DNA of 36,485 nucleotides from Clostridia bacterium (GTDB taxonomy: Bacteria; Bacillota; Clostridia; Oscillospirales; Acutalibacteraceae), in the NCBI GenBank assembly GCA_017480265.1, contig JAFVAZ010000078.1:1-36485 (forward strand). The letters run 5' to 3'. A program made the position numbers and the translations under genes. The notes below the pieces were generated by a model. The model worked only from the letters and a program-made list of their open reading frames with translations. It ran no database searches and was not told where the DNA came from. Below, in pieces: positions 7,639 through 15,367 of this stretch (within the stretch, counting starts at the first letter, position 1; each line of letters starts with the position of its first letter).

Positions 7639-8334
7639 TTAGCCTATTAGTTTAGGGGTAAACTGTAGATAATCTGCAGATATTAGGTCAAACCGGATGC
7701 CGTTGTAATCGCCGATAAAAGCTTTGCTTATAGCGTTCTGCCCATGTAAATGTCCATAGTAGCATCTCTTTATCTGAAATTTTTCTAAGACATTTAAAAT
7801 TTCTATGCACTTAAATTGCCCGTAAATAGGAGGGTAATGCAAAAATGCTATTGGCTCTTTTGCAAATTTTTCTGCTGATTTTATAGAAACTTCTAGGCGT
7901 TGGACTTCTCTTTTTAATATTTTATCATCTGTTTTGTCGATATTGTCATAAAACCAACCCCTAGTTCCACAGATAGAGTAATTGCCCACATTTTCTGCAG
8001 AATTGTATATTAAAGAAATGGAGTTAAAGTTATTTGCATGTAAATAAGTATCGATTTTCTTTTTTGTACTCCACCAATAGTCATGGTTACCCTTTAATAG
8101 AATTTTCTTCCCTGGAAGACCTTCTAAAAACTCGAAATCTTTTTGGGTTTCTTCTAGCTTCAAAGCCCAAGAAATATCCCCAGCTATTACGACGGTATCA
8201 TTGGCAGTTACTATGTTCTTCCAGTTTTTTTCTAATCTATCCTCATAATTTTCCCAGCCTGTAAATATATCCATAGATTTGTTTTTCCCTGTTCCTTTAG
8301 AAAGGTGCAAATCTGCTATTGCATAGATAGCCAT
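7639..8334 (-). CDS. Calcineurin-like metallophosphoesterase
   Basis: The 231-residue protein carries the complete metallophosphoesterase motif set in order: ADLHLS at the N-terminus, VIAGDISW, LLKGNHDYWW, and YYGHLHG near the C-terminus. The family hydrolyses phosphomonoesters or diesters with two metal ions; substrate cannot be told from sequence. SD GGAGG precedes the ATG. It is the last gene of a minus-strand row starting at the amidohydrolase. Confidence 0.92.
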   Translation of the reverse strand: MAIYAIADLHLSKGTGKNKSMDIFTGWENYEDRLEKNWKNIVTANDTVVIAGDISWALKLEETQKDFEFLEGLPGKKILLKGNHDYWWSTKKKIDTYLHANNFNSISLIYNSAENVGNYSICGTRGWFYDNIDKTDDKILKREVQRLEVSIKSAEKFAKEPIAFLHYPPIYGQFKCIEILNVLEKFQIKRCYYGHLHGQNAISKAFIGDYNGIRFDLISADYLQFTPKLIG

Positions 8335-8351
8335 CTTTATCCTCCGTATTT

Positions 8352-9299
8352 TTATCTGTTGTTTGTGTTAATATCCCAGAAGTTCAAAAAGAAATTGTAT
8401 GCGTTATTGAAGAATATATCTTGCAATAACCTTTGACTATACCCTAAACGCAAAAAAGCTTCATATATTTTTCCCAAAGACTCTACCCCCGAGATCTCAT
8501 CAGGCATAGCAGCTCCATCAAAATCTGCGCCCAGGCAGACGCTCTTTTCTCCGCCTAATGATAAAAAATGCTCTACATGTTTAATTATATCAGAAATGGT
8601 GGGATTATCATTGCTGTTTAAAAAATATCTGCAAAAATTGATCCCTACTATTCCCCCTCTGTGCATTATTTCTTTAAACTGCTCATCCGTTAAATTCCTT
8701 TTATTATTGCATATCGTTCTAGAATTAGAGTGACTGGCGGCTAAAGGCGACTTGGTTTTTTCCATGACGTCATAGAATAAAGCATCGCTGGCATGCGAAA
8801 TATCTATCACCATTTTTAAATCTTCCATCTTTTTTACTACATTAAGCCCAAACTCCGTCAATCCTTTCGGATTTTCTACTTTTATGCCGTCCCCGATTTC
8901 GCATCTGCCATTCCAAGTTAAGGTCATCATCTTTACGCCGGCTTTATATAAATGCTCAAGATTTTTTATCTCTCCACCTAGCGCTGCTCCGCCCTCTACT
9001 GTAAATATAATATTACATTTGTTTTTATCGTAATTTTTTAAATCATTTGGATGTTTGCAGACTTTTATCTTAGACTTAAATTTCTCAGCTTCATTTTGCA
9101 ATTTATCCTTAGCTCTATTAAATAATTCTACAGCGCCATTTCCTCGATATTCATCGGGGATAAAAATAGCAAAACATTGAACCCAAGCATCGTATCCGAG
9201 CCCCTTTTCAATATTCACATGAAAATCCCTTGATATCAAATCTTTATCTTCGTCTAAAGCTTTCCCTAAAGTATCACAGTGTAAATCAAAAATCTTCAA
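8352..9299 (-). CDS. Membrane dipeptidase family (renal dipeptidase, M19)
   Basis: The protein opens FDLHCDTL, the metal-binding start of M19 dipeptidases. It continues with FTVEGGAAL, MTLTWN, IDISHASDALFYDV, AASHSNSRTICNNKRNLTD and CLGADFDGA, all in family order. It should hydrolyse dipeptides, possibly D-amino-acid-containing wall fragments. I place the start at TTG 9297-9299, five bases after SD GGAGGG; an upstream ATG at 9323 has no SD. The 5' end overlaps the end of yraN by 14 bases. The length of 315 residues is typical. Confidence 0.92.
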   Translation of the reverse strand: MKIFDLHCDTLGKALDEDKDLISRDFHVNIEKGLGYDAWVQCFAIFIPDEYRGNGAVELFNRAKDKLQNEAEKFKSKIKVCKHPNDLKNYDKNKCNIIFTVEGGAALGGEIKNLEHLYKAGVKMMTLTWNGRCEIGDGIKVENPKGLTEFGLNVVKKMEDLKMVIDISHASDALFYDVMEKTKSPLAASHSNSRTICNNKRNLTDEQFKEIMHRGGIVGINFCRYFLNSNDNPTISDIIKHVEHFLSLGGEKSVCLGADFDGAAMPDEISGVESLGKIYEAFLRLGYSQRLLQDIFFNNAYNFFLNFWDINTNNR

Positions 9300-9639
9300 G
9301 CTTTCCCTCCATCCAGAATGCATCTTTTATATGGTTTATTGAGGCTACTTTGAGCTCAGCAGAAAAATTTACTTTGTAAATTATCTCGATAATATCAAAC
9401 CTCGGTTGCAAGTCGGTATATTTACACGCTTGTAAATATGCCATCGCTGTTTTTAAAATCTTGCGCTGTTTTATTTTGTCTACGGATTCTACAGGCTTTG
9501 AGATAGTATCAATTCTTCTGGTTTTTACTTCTATAAAGATTATATATTCTTTATCTTTTGCGATTATATCTACCTCCCCGTATTTAGAGTGGTAATTTCT
9601 TTCTAATATCTGCATGCCTTTTTTGGCTAGAAATTTCAT
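9286..9639 (-). CDS. yraN: YraN/UPF0102 family putative endonuclease
   Basis: The protein has the restriction-endonuclease-like signature of the family: ILERNYHSKYGEVDIIAKD followed by IIFIEVKTRR, near residues 12-42. Its physiological role is not settled; it accompanies rnhB in many genomes, as here. The first ordinary start is ATG 9639. However, family similarity continues upstream in frame (GENEA), and a strong SD AAAGGAG (9683-9689) sits seven bases before an ACG (9673-9675), with no ATG, GTG or TTG between. The real protein may therefore be 12 residues longer and begin at a non-standard codon. Confidence 0.88.
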   Translation of the reverse strand: MKFLAKKGMQILERNYHSKYGEVDIIAKDKEYIIFIEVKTRRIDTISKPVESVDKIKQRKILKTAMAYLQACKYTDLQPRFDIIEIIYKVNFSAELKVASINHIKDAFWMEGKLEDF

Positions 9640-9711
9640 CGCTTCATTTTCTCCAAATTGTCCTGTACTGTTCGTAACGGTACTCCTTTCGTATAGTTTT
9701 TATTTATAAAG

Positions 9712-10356
9712 CTAAAATAGCTTCAGCTGGTCGTCGTTTAATATTTTGTGCAAAAAACTCCTTCTATGTATTTTAGTGGGGCCATATTTTTTGATCAGCT
9801 CCACGTGTAGCTTTGTCCCGTATCCTTTGTGCTTTTCAAAAAAATATTCAGGATAAATCTTACTCATCTCAGTCATAAACCTATCTCTCTCCACTTTGGC
9901 CAAGATAGAAGCTGCCGCTATAGATTCCGAAAGTGAGTCGCCCTTAACTATACATTTTGATGCAATATATAATTGGGGCGATTTATTGCCGTCTATCAGG
10001 GCAAAATCCGGCTTGATTTTCAACCCTTCTATAGCCCTCTGCATAGCTAGAAGAGACGCGTTCAGGATATTAATATCATCTATCTCCTTTTCGCTAGCAG
10101 TCGAGATGCAGCAATCTAAACATTCCTCTTTTATAATATCATACAGCTGGTTCCGTTTTTTCTCCGTCAGCTTTTTGGAGTCATTCACCCCATCTATAAT
10201 AATACCTCTGGGCAGAACAACCGCTGCTGCGAATACAGGCCCAGCCAAAGGCCCTCTGCCGGCTTCATCCACTCCGCAGACGCAATGGTAACCATTTTGA
10301 TAGATTTCACTTTCATACAAAAGCCAATTTTTTTCTTCCATTTCACACGTTCCCAT
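9712..10356 (-). CDS. rnhB: Ribonuclease HII
   Basis: RNase HII removes ribonucleotides from DNA and RNA from RNA-DNA hybrids. The signature CGVDEAGRGPLAGPV holds the first catalytic acidic pair. DSKKLTEKKR, ALIDG and SIAAASILAKVERDRFM follow, and the protein ends with the usual basic region. Candidate starts are ATG 10356 or ATG 10341 (MEEKNW); neither has a strong SD. I chose 10356 because it has a weak GAAAG seven bases upstream and leaves 25 bases after rbgA. An open frame extending further into rbgA is not supported. Confidence 0.94.
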   Translation of the reverse strand: MGTCEMEEKNWLLYESEIYQNGYHCVCGVDEAGRGPLAGPVFAAAVVLPRGIIIDGVNDSKKLTEKKRNQLYDIIKEECLDCCISTASEKEIDDINILNASLLAMQRAIEGLKIKPDFALIDGNKSPQLYIASKCIVKGDSLSESIAAASILAKVERDRFMTEMSKIYPEYFFEKHKGYGTKLHVELIKKYGPTKIHRRSFLHKILNDDQLKLF

Positions 10357-10381
10357 ATGTATACTTTCAAGATTTTTATGT

Positions 10382-11275
10382 TTATTGGTTCGGAACATCA
10401 TCCAGAGTAATTTTCCCCAATTTAGCGGATCTAAACTCACCTAAAATAGTCTCTGCTGCACGGGAGATATCCACTTCCCCTCCAGATAAAAGCATCCCTC
10501 GTTTTTTGCCTATTTCCCGCAGTATGTCGTAGCCATCAACATTTTCATAATCCCAAAATGCCTCGGGTAGCTTATACCTTTTTATCAGATTTTGTCGGTA
10601 TTTATCTTTGATAATAATCAAAAACCGCCCAGCCAAACCTTCAATATCAAGTATTTGGTCTTTTATGGCCCCGCAGAATGCCAATTTTTCCGCTACTGCT
10701 CGGTCGTCTATTTTCGGCCACAAAACTCCCGGAGTATCTAGAAGCTCCACATTTTTCCTTAGCAGATACCATTGGGTGCTTTGGGTCACGCCGGGGCGAT
10801 TTTCTACTTTAGTCCTCCTTCCCTTCACAAGGTTATTTATAAACGAAGACTTCCCTACATTGGGTATCCCTACAACCATCATGCGTATGGTTTTATTAAG
10901 GATCCCCCGCCTTTTATTTTTCTCGATCTGATCTTTCAATAATCCTTTAACTAAGTCGATAAAGTTAATTGAACTCTTCCCGATTTTAGAGTTCATAGCA
11001 ATTGCTAAGCAATTTTTTTTATTATAAAAATCGAGCCACTTTTTTGTCTCAATATCGTTTGCAAGGTCACTTTTATTTAAAACGATAATCCTTGGTTTTG
11101 CAGAGAACAAAACATCAAAATCAGGGTTCCGGCTGCTATCCGGGATCCTAGCATCTACCAGCTCAACTACAGCATCTACTAATTTTAAACACTCTTGGAT
11201 CTTTCTTTTTGCCTTAGCCATATGGCCCGGGTACCAGTTGATATCGGCCATTTGTGGTTTTTTATTATTATCCAT
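10382..11275 (-). CDS. rbgA: Ribosome biogenesis GTPase RbgA (YlqF)
   Basis: This is a circularly permuted GTPase: the G4 motif VLNKSDL comes first, then the P-loop GIPNVGKSSFINNL, then DTPGVLWPK. The N-terminus contains INWYPGHMAKAKRKI, the YlqF hallmark. RbgA acts late in 50S subunit assembly. It has 297 residues, a normal length, and SD AGGAAG is nine bases before the ATG. It is followed by rnhB and yraN, the conserved Firmicute order. Confidence 0.96.
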   Translation of the reverse strand: MDNNKKPQMADINWYPGHMAKAKRKIQECLKLVDAVVELVDARIPDSSRNPDFDVLFSAKPRIIVLNKSDLANDIETKKWLDFYNKKNCLAIAMNSKIGKSSINFIDLVKGLLKDQIEKNKRRGILNKTIRMMVVGIPNVGKSSFINNLVKGRRTKVENRPGVTQSTQWYLLRKNVELLDTPGVLWPKIDDRAVAEKLAFCGAIKDQILDIEGLAGRFLIIIKDKYRQNLIKRYKLPEAFWDYENVDGYDILREIGKKRGMLLSGGEVDISRAAETILGEFRSAKLGKITLDDVPNQ

Positions 11276-11291
11276 TATATATACTTCCTAT

Positions 11292-12455
11292 TTATGCGTG
11301 TGCTACCATCTTTCCGTTTATAAATACCATTTCAGGTGAATTTAAAACATCGAAAATATCCCCAGAAAAAACTACTAAATCTGCATCTTTGCCGGACTTT
11401 ATAGAGCCTACCGTATCATCGATTTTACAGATTTTGGCCGGAGCTATAGTAAGGGCCTCCAGAGCTTTTTCTTTTTGCAAACCACCTTTTATCGCCATAG
11501 CTGCACACATGGTCAGATGCTGAATCGGGACTTCAGGATGATCCGTTATAATGCTAAACAAAATATTTTCATCTGCTATATATTTCAAAGCTTTTATATC
11601 TGAATTAACAAGTTCTGGTTTTGACCTAGAGCACAAGTTGGGACCGGACAAGATCTTTGCGGTTTCTTTGGCTAATTCTTCTTTTATCAGATGTGCTTCT
11701 GTAGCATGAACTAAAACGCAATCGATGTCAAACTCTTTAGCAATGCGGATCGCGGTGAAAATATCATCTGCCCTATGTGCATGGAAATGTGCTTGGATTT
11801 TTTTCTCAAAAAGTGGTACCAATGTTTCGTTTTTTATATCGAAGTCCGGCAAAAGTGAAGCATCGCGCTTTTGTTTGGCCTGTAGCTTATTTAAGTAATA
11901 TTTTTTTGCTTTATATAGCTGTTCCCGTATTAATCCGACCGTAGACATTCTGGTCATTGGCATTTGCTCTTTTTCGCTATATACAGATTTAGGATTCTCC
12001 CCCAATGCAAATTTTATCGCGATAGGACTTTTCAGGATCACATCGTCAATCCTTCTGCCATAGGTTTTCATCGCCAAGATTTCTCCACCTATTGGGTTTG
12101 CACTCCCCGGTCCTACCAGCACAGTGGTTATTCCAGATGAATAAGCTTCCCGAAAGCATTCATCCATCGGGTTTACTGCATCTATAGCTCTTAGATGTGG
12201 TGTTATTGGATCATTTTCCTCATTTACATCGTCCCCCTCAAATGTCAAGCCATTTTCAAATATCCCCAAATGCGTGTGTGCGTCTATAAAGCCGGGGCAT
12301 ACGCTCTTCCCTTTTAAGTCTAAAGTATCTTCTAGCTTTTCTTGCAAATTTACCATTTCGTCAACTAAAGCAATCTTGCCTTCTTCTATCCGTATAAACC
12401 CATTATCTATTGTTCTGCCTTCCATTGTATAGATTTTAGCGTTTTTTAGCAGCAT
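11292..12455 (-). CDS. Metal-dependent amidohydrolase, imidazolonepropionase-related
   Basis: The protein is a TIM-barrel amidohydrolase: an N-terminal beta-sandwich start (LLKNAKIYTMEGR), the metal motif GFIDAHTHLGIFE near residue 60, a middle histidine region AHFHAHRADD, CVLVHATEAH, and IITDHPEVP with the catalytic-type aspartate. The C-terminal GSIKSGKDADLVVFSG is also typical. The substrate is not clear from sequence. The ATG at 12455 has SD AAGG seven bases upstream; a TTG six codons earlier falls on the SD itself and is unlikely. The length is 387 residues. It lies 16 bases before rbgA. Confidence 0.9.
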   Translation of the reverse strand: MLLKNAKIYTMEGRTIDNGFIRIEEGKIALVDEMVNLQEKLEDTLDLKGKSVCPGFIDAHTHLGIFENGLTFEGDDVNEENDPITPHLRAIDAVNPMDECFREAYSSGITTVLVGPGSANPIGGEILAMKTYGRRIDDVILKSPIAIKFALGENPKSVYSEKEQMPMTRMSTVGLIREQLYKAKKYYLNKLQAKQKRDASLLPDFDIKNETLVPLFEKKIQAHFHAHRADDIFTAIRIAKEFDIDCVLVHATEAHLIKEELAKETAKILSGPNLCSRSKPELVNSDIKALKYIADENILFSIITDHPEVPIQHLTMCAAMAIKGGLQKEKALEALTIAPAKICKIDDTVGSIKSGKDADLVVFSGDIFDVLNSPEMVFINGKMVAHA

Positions 12456-12544
12456 AATATTTACCTTCTTCAAAATTAATGAGTTTTTGCTTTTTATTCT
12501 TCAGAATTGTATTCTTGAAAAATTAATTTAAAAAGCAGAGACTT

Positions 12545-12973
12545 TCAGATACCAGCTCTTCTTGAATTTTTCCTAGGAGAACGTTTAAAACTGTCATTTC
12601 TTTTCAAATCAGACATTTTTTCTTCGCTGGCGGCTTTAAACATTGACATCATTTCTTCAAAACTTTTTTTCTTTTCCGGATTATGTGCTTTTTCGAATTT
12701 TATGCCTTTTTTTCTTGATTTTGCTTCGTTTTCCGGATTTTCGTAAAGCCGTTTGATAGATAACTTGATGTCCCCGTTAGTATTTATATTTATAATTTTA
12801 ACTTTGACTTCTTGACCGTATTTTAAGTAATCCTCTATATTCTTTACGTAGTCGGTGGAGATTTCCGATATATGTACCAGACCCTTTTTATTACCCGGTA
12901 AATCAATAAAAGCCCCAAAATTTGTGATTCCGTTAACCTTCCCGTCCAAAACTGTTCCTACTTCAAGCTGCAT
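12545..12973 (-). CDS. yabR: S1 RNA-binding domain protein (YabR/CvfD-like)
   Basis: The first 75 residues form one S1 domain: GTVLDGKVNGITNFGAFIDLPGNKKGLVHISEIS in type, ending VKIININTNGDIKLSIK. A highly charged tail of about 65 residues, rich in lysine and arginine, follows. Homologues bind RNA or the ribosome and tune translation; the exact role here is inference. It lies 28 bases downstream of divIC, the same divIC-yabR pair seen in Bacillus. Confidence 0.9.
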   Translation of the reverse strand: MQLEVGTVLDGKVNGITNFGAFIDLPGNKKGLVHISEISTDYVKNIEDYLKYGQEVKVKIININTNGDIKLSIKRLYENPENEAKSRKKGIKFEKAHNPEKKKSFEEMMSMFKAASEEKMSDLKRNDSFKRSPRKNSRRAGI

Positions 12974-13001
12974 GATAAAAAATAAGCCTCCTCAAATATA
13001 T

Positions 13002-13307
13002 TTAATTTCCAGCTGCATTTACAAATACTTTTTCGCCTTTTTTAGAAAAATTTAAATTTTCCCTTGCTGCTTTCTCTATGTACTCGTACTTTTTCTCTTC
13101 ATTGTGCTCCAAGTTTTTCCTGAGTTCCTCGTTTTCCATTTCTTGGCTTTGTAGTTTTTTTGATAAATATTCTAGCTTTTGTCTTTTATCATTGATTTGA
13201 ACCTGTTGATTAAAGATCAAAAAAATAAAATAAAACACTACTAAAACCGGGATGCACTTAAAGAAAAAAGGAACCCACCTTATTTTTTTTTTCTTCACCA
13301 ATTTCAT
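13002..13307 (-). CDS. divIC: Septum formation initiator DivIC/FtsB
   Basis: This is a 101-residue bitopic protein: a lysine-rich cytoplasmic start (KLVKKKKIRW), one membrane segment (about residues 15-33), then a coiled coil rich in E, K and L, ending with the family motif YIEKAARENLNFSKKGEKVF. DivIC works with FtsL and DivIB at the division site. The start at 13307 has SD AAGGA eight bases upstream; the ATG 30 bases earlier has none. Its promoter lies within 65 bases upstream. Confidence 0.9.
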   Translation of the reverse strand: MKLVKKKKIRWVPFFFKCIPVLVVFYFIFLIFNQQVQINDKRQKLEYLSKKLQSQEMENEELRKNLEHNEEKKYEYIEKAARENLNFSKKGEKVFVNAAGN

Positions 13308-13342
13308 AGATATATTCCTTCGATTTAAATTGTTCAAAGCTT

Positions 13343-13371
13343 ATTATACATTGATTTAGCAATTTTTTCAA
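13343..13371 (-). promoter_or_regulatory. Promoter of divIC-yabR
   Basis: On the minus strand TTGAAA (13366-13371), a 17-base spacer and TATAAT (13343-13348). The -35 is inside the U-tract side of the upstream terminator hairpin, so terminator and promoter overlap. Confidence 0.8.
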
Positions 13372-13407
13372 GCGAGTTTATCATAAAAAAGCACGCTTGA
13401 AAAAAAA
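13363..13407 (-). terminator. Terminator after the small membrane-protein gene
   Basis: Arms TTTTTTCAAGCG (13363-13374) and CGCTTGAAAAAA (13394-13405) are perfectly complementary around a 19-base loop. Read on the minus strand, the hairpin CGCTTG/CAAGCG is preceded by A-run and followed by TTTTTT-like sequence (minus strand: stem then AAATT). Read on the plus strand it ends in an A-run. The T-rich character is therefore weaker on the minus strand than the symmetry suggests, and the structure could act as a stem-only stop. Confidence 0.55.
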
Positions 13408-13441
13408 CAAACGCGCAAAACTTTATTCCATTACGATATAC

Positions 13442-13594
13442 TTAAATGATTGAATTATCTAGATATTCTTGTAGTTCTCTTTCTTCTCTTTTTTTCTTCT
13501 CAAAGTAAACAATAGCTGTAGCGACTGCTGCTGCAATGGTTGCTGCAGTTGCTACTATGGCAATCAATACGCTAAACCTATTACATTTTTTCAT
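13442..13594 (-). CDS. Small single-pass membrane protein, 50 residues
   Basis: This short gene encodes a basic start (MKKCNRF), an alanine-rich hydrophobic segment of about 22 residues (roughly 8-30), and a charged tail (YFEKKKREERELQEYLDNS). It is supported by a near-consensus promoter (13630-13658), a GGGGTG SD about six bases before the ATG, and an inverted repeat downstream. I do not recognise a family and infer no function. The layout suggests a membrane anchor with a cytoplasmic or external helical tail. It sits directly upstream of divIC, where Bacillus has the sporulation genes yabP-yabQ. Confidence 0.72.
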   Translation of the reverse strand: MKKCNRFSVLIAIVATAATIAAAVATAIVYFEKKKREERELQEYLDNSII

Positions 13595-13629
13595 CAAAGC
13601 ACACCCCACATACTATTTTATCAAATTTT

Positions 13630-13658
13630 ATTTTAAGATACATTAAAATAAATGTCAA
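13630..13658 (-). promoter_or_regulatory. Promoter of the small membrane-protein gene
   Basis: On the minus strand a perfect TTGACA (13653-13658), a 17-base spacer and TAAAAT (13630-13635), ending about 35 bases before the ATG. Confidence 0.82.
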
Positions 13659-13826
13659 GTTAAAGATTAAGCACATCAACTTTCTCCTTTGCATATTCCA
13701 GTAAGAATTATTTCTCTAGTTTAATTATTTGTATTTTTGCTAATATTATTCAAGAAAACAAAAAGGCGCCAAAATATACCAACGCTCAACGGCTACAATA
13801 ATCTACAAACGAACGCAAAGGAAAGA

Positions 13827-14540
13827 TCAATGCCAAATTTCAGGTTTGGCTTTTTTTATTGCTGTGAATGTTTTCTTCTTTAAGTCTGGGTAAATTTTTT
13901 CAAGGTTTAGAATAATTTCCTTTACTTTTTGGCGCTGTGTTGTTTTATTGGCAGGGCAAGAACTTTTGATAACGGGAAGGCCATAAAGTTTGACAAAATT
14001 TCTTATGTGTGTTTCTTCGCATAGGATCAGAGGCCTGATAGCGTATAGGTTTTTTCTAGACAAAAAAGTATTGGGCCTAAAGCAATCGATATTGCCGTTA
14101 TTAAAAAGGTTCATAAAAAAAGTTTCAATAAGATCATCAAAATGGTGCCCAAGCGCCACTTTATTGCACCCTAAATCATTTGCACAATCGTCCAAAATCC
14201 CACGCCTTAGCTTTGAACATAAGCTGCATGGATTTTTTTCTTTGCGGATTTTGAAGATAATTTCGAAAATTGGGAAGCTTTTTATAATATAGGGGATGCT
14301 TTTTTCGGCGCAAAATCGTTCTATTTCCTTGTAATAATCGTTGGGGGAATTGAGATTGGGGTCCAGCGTAATAGCTTGGATCTGGAATTTCTGAGGGTAA
14401 TATCTTTTGATTTCGTTTAGCGCGTATAGCATGAAAATAGAATCTTTCCCCCCGGAAACATAAACGGCAACTTTATCGCCATTTTTTATCATATTATATG
14501 TATCTATGGCGCAGCGGACTTTGCTTATCATTTTTTTCAT
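13827..14540 (-). CDS. PP-loop ATPase, TtcA-like tRNA 2-thiocytidine synthetase family
   Basis: The 237-residue protein has the PP-loop SGGKDS (about residue 29) and a CSLCSKLRRG motif near residue 103, followed by ALGHHFDDLIET. It also has a later cysteine in IKSSCPANK. This arrangement is that of the TtcA group, which bind an Fe-S cluster through CxxC plus another cysteine and thiolate tRNA C32. Close relatives of unknown substrate exist in Clostridia, so I leave the symbol empty. SD AAGGAG is about eight bases before the ATG. It is divergent from mraZ. Confidence 0.85.
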   Translation of the reverse strand: MKKMISKVRCAIDTYNMIKNGDKVAVYVSGGKDSIFMLYALNEIKRYYPQKFQIQAITLDPNLNSPNDYYKEIERFCAEKSIPYIIKSFPIFEIIFKIRKEKNPCSLCSKLRRGILDDCANDLGCNKVALGHHFDDLIETFFMNLFNNGNIDCFRPNTFLSRKNLYAIRPLILCEETHIRNFVKLYGLPVIKSSCPANKTTQRQKVKEIILNLEKIYPDLKKKTFTAIKKAKPEIWH

Positions 14541-14751
14541 TTAGAAGTCTCCTTGAATTCTTAATACATGAATATCTACGATTTAACAAATATCATTTTA
14601 TCATGATTTTTGCAAGAAAAGCTACTAAAACTTAAAATAAATGAAAAATATGGTTATATAAATAAAAGGAATTTATGAGGGATTAGATAAATTTAAAATG
14701 AGTAAATTAGCAAGCGTTTTTATTAAAGAAAAAATTTTTTTATTAAAAGTA

Positions 14752-14779
14752 TTGACAAAATTAAAATTAAGCGTATAAT
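14752..14779 (+). promoter_or_regulatory. Promoter of the dcw cluster (mraZ promoter)
   Basis: TTGACA (14752-14757) and TATAAT (14774-14779) are both perfect, with a 16-base spacer. It lies in the 321-base divergent gap between the PP-loop gene and mraZ (14541-14861). The rest of that gap is AT-rich, and besides the MraZ boxes I see nothing else in it. Confidence 0.9.
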
Positions 14780-14791
14780 AAAGATTAAATG

Positions 14792-14827
14792 GTGGTGAAA
14801 GGTGGGGCGAAGTAGAATATAGTGGAG
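14792..14827 (+). promoter_or_regulatory. MraZ operator: four boxes at 10-bp spacing
   Basis: GTGGTG (14792), GTGGGG (14802), GTAGAA (14812, degenerate) and GTGGAG (14822) start exactly 10 bases apart. MraZ is known to bind arrays of GTGG(A/T)G-like repeats at this phasing before its own gene and autorepress. The array begins 13 bases after the -10, consistent with repression at the start site. Confidence 0.85.
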
Positions 14828-14861
14828 AAAAACTACAATCTTTACCCTAAAGGTGACAGGT

Positions 14862-15281
14862 ATGTTAATAGGGGAATACCAACATAACATTGATGCAAAA
14901 GGTCGTGTTGCGGTTCCTACAAAGTTCCGTGATGATCTGGGTATGCGCTTTTACATCACCAAAGGACTAGATGGCTGCTTATTTGTACTGCAACAAAACG
15001 AATGGGAAAAATTAGAAGAAAAAGTTCGTCAATTGCCTATTTCTAAAGCAAGAACAATTCAAAGGTTCTTCTTTTCAGGAGCGGCGGAAGTTCAGCCGGA
15101 TAAGCAAGGCAGGATTTTAATCCCGCAACCTTTGAGGGATCATGCTTCGTTAACTAAAGAAGTGACGTTTATAGGGACATCGAACCGTGTGGAGATCTGG
15201 GATAGCGATAGATGGACAAGTTTCAACTCAGCAATAACGGAAGATAGTATAGAAGAAGCTATGGATTTCCTAGAGCTTTAG
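14862..15281 (+). CDS. mraZ: Transcriptional regulator MraZ
   Basis: MraZ is a ring-forming DNA-binding protein with two AbrB-like swapped-hairpin motifs. Here the first is GEYQHNIDAKGRVAVPTKFRDDLG at the N-terminus, and the second is EVQPDKQGRILIPQPLRDHA near residue 78. It autoregulates the dcw operon. The start ATG (14862) has SD AAGGTG six bases upstream; a GTG at 14853 lies within that SD. The length is 139 residues, as usual. The array of MraZ boxes directly upstream fits. Confidence 0.97.
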   Translation: MLIGEYQHNIDAKGRVAVPTKFRDDLGMRFYITKGLDGCLFVLQQNEWEKLEEKVRQLPISKARTIQRFFFSGAAEVQPDKQGRILIPQPLRDHASLTKEVTFIGTSNRVEIWDSDRWTSFNSAITEDSIEEAMDFLEL

Positions 15282-15367
15282 GCAAAATCGGGCTAGCCTT
15301 AAAGCACCCAGAAATATTAAGAAGAGGTGAAATGATTGTTTTATTTAAAAAGAAGGAGGGAGAAAAT

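Noticed and set aside
10357..10440. Longer N-terminus for RNase HII reaching into rbgA
   Set aside because: The extra residues are read from the rbgA coding end in another frame, lack a ribosome site and are absent from the family.
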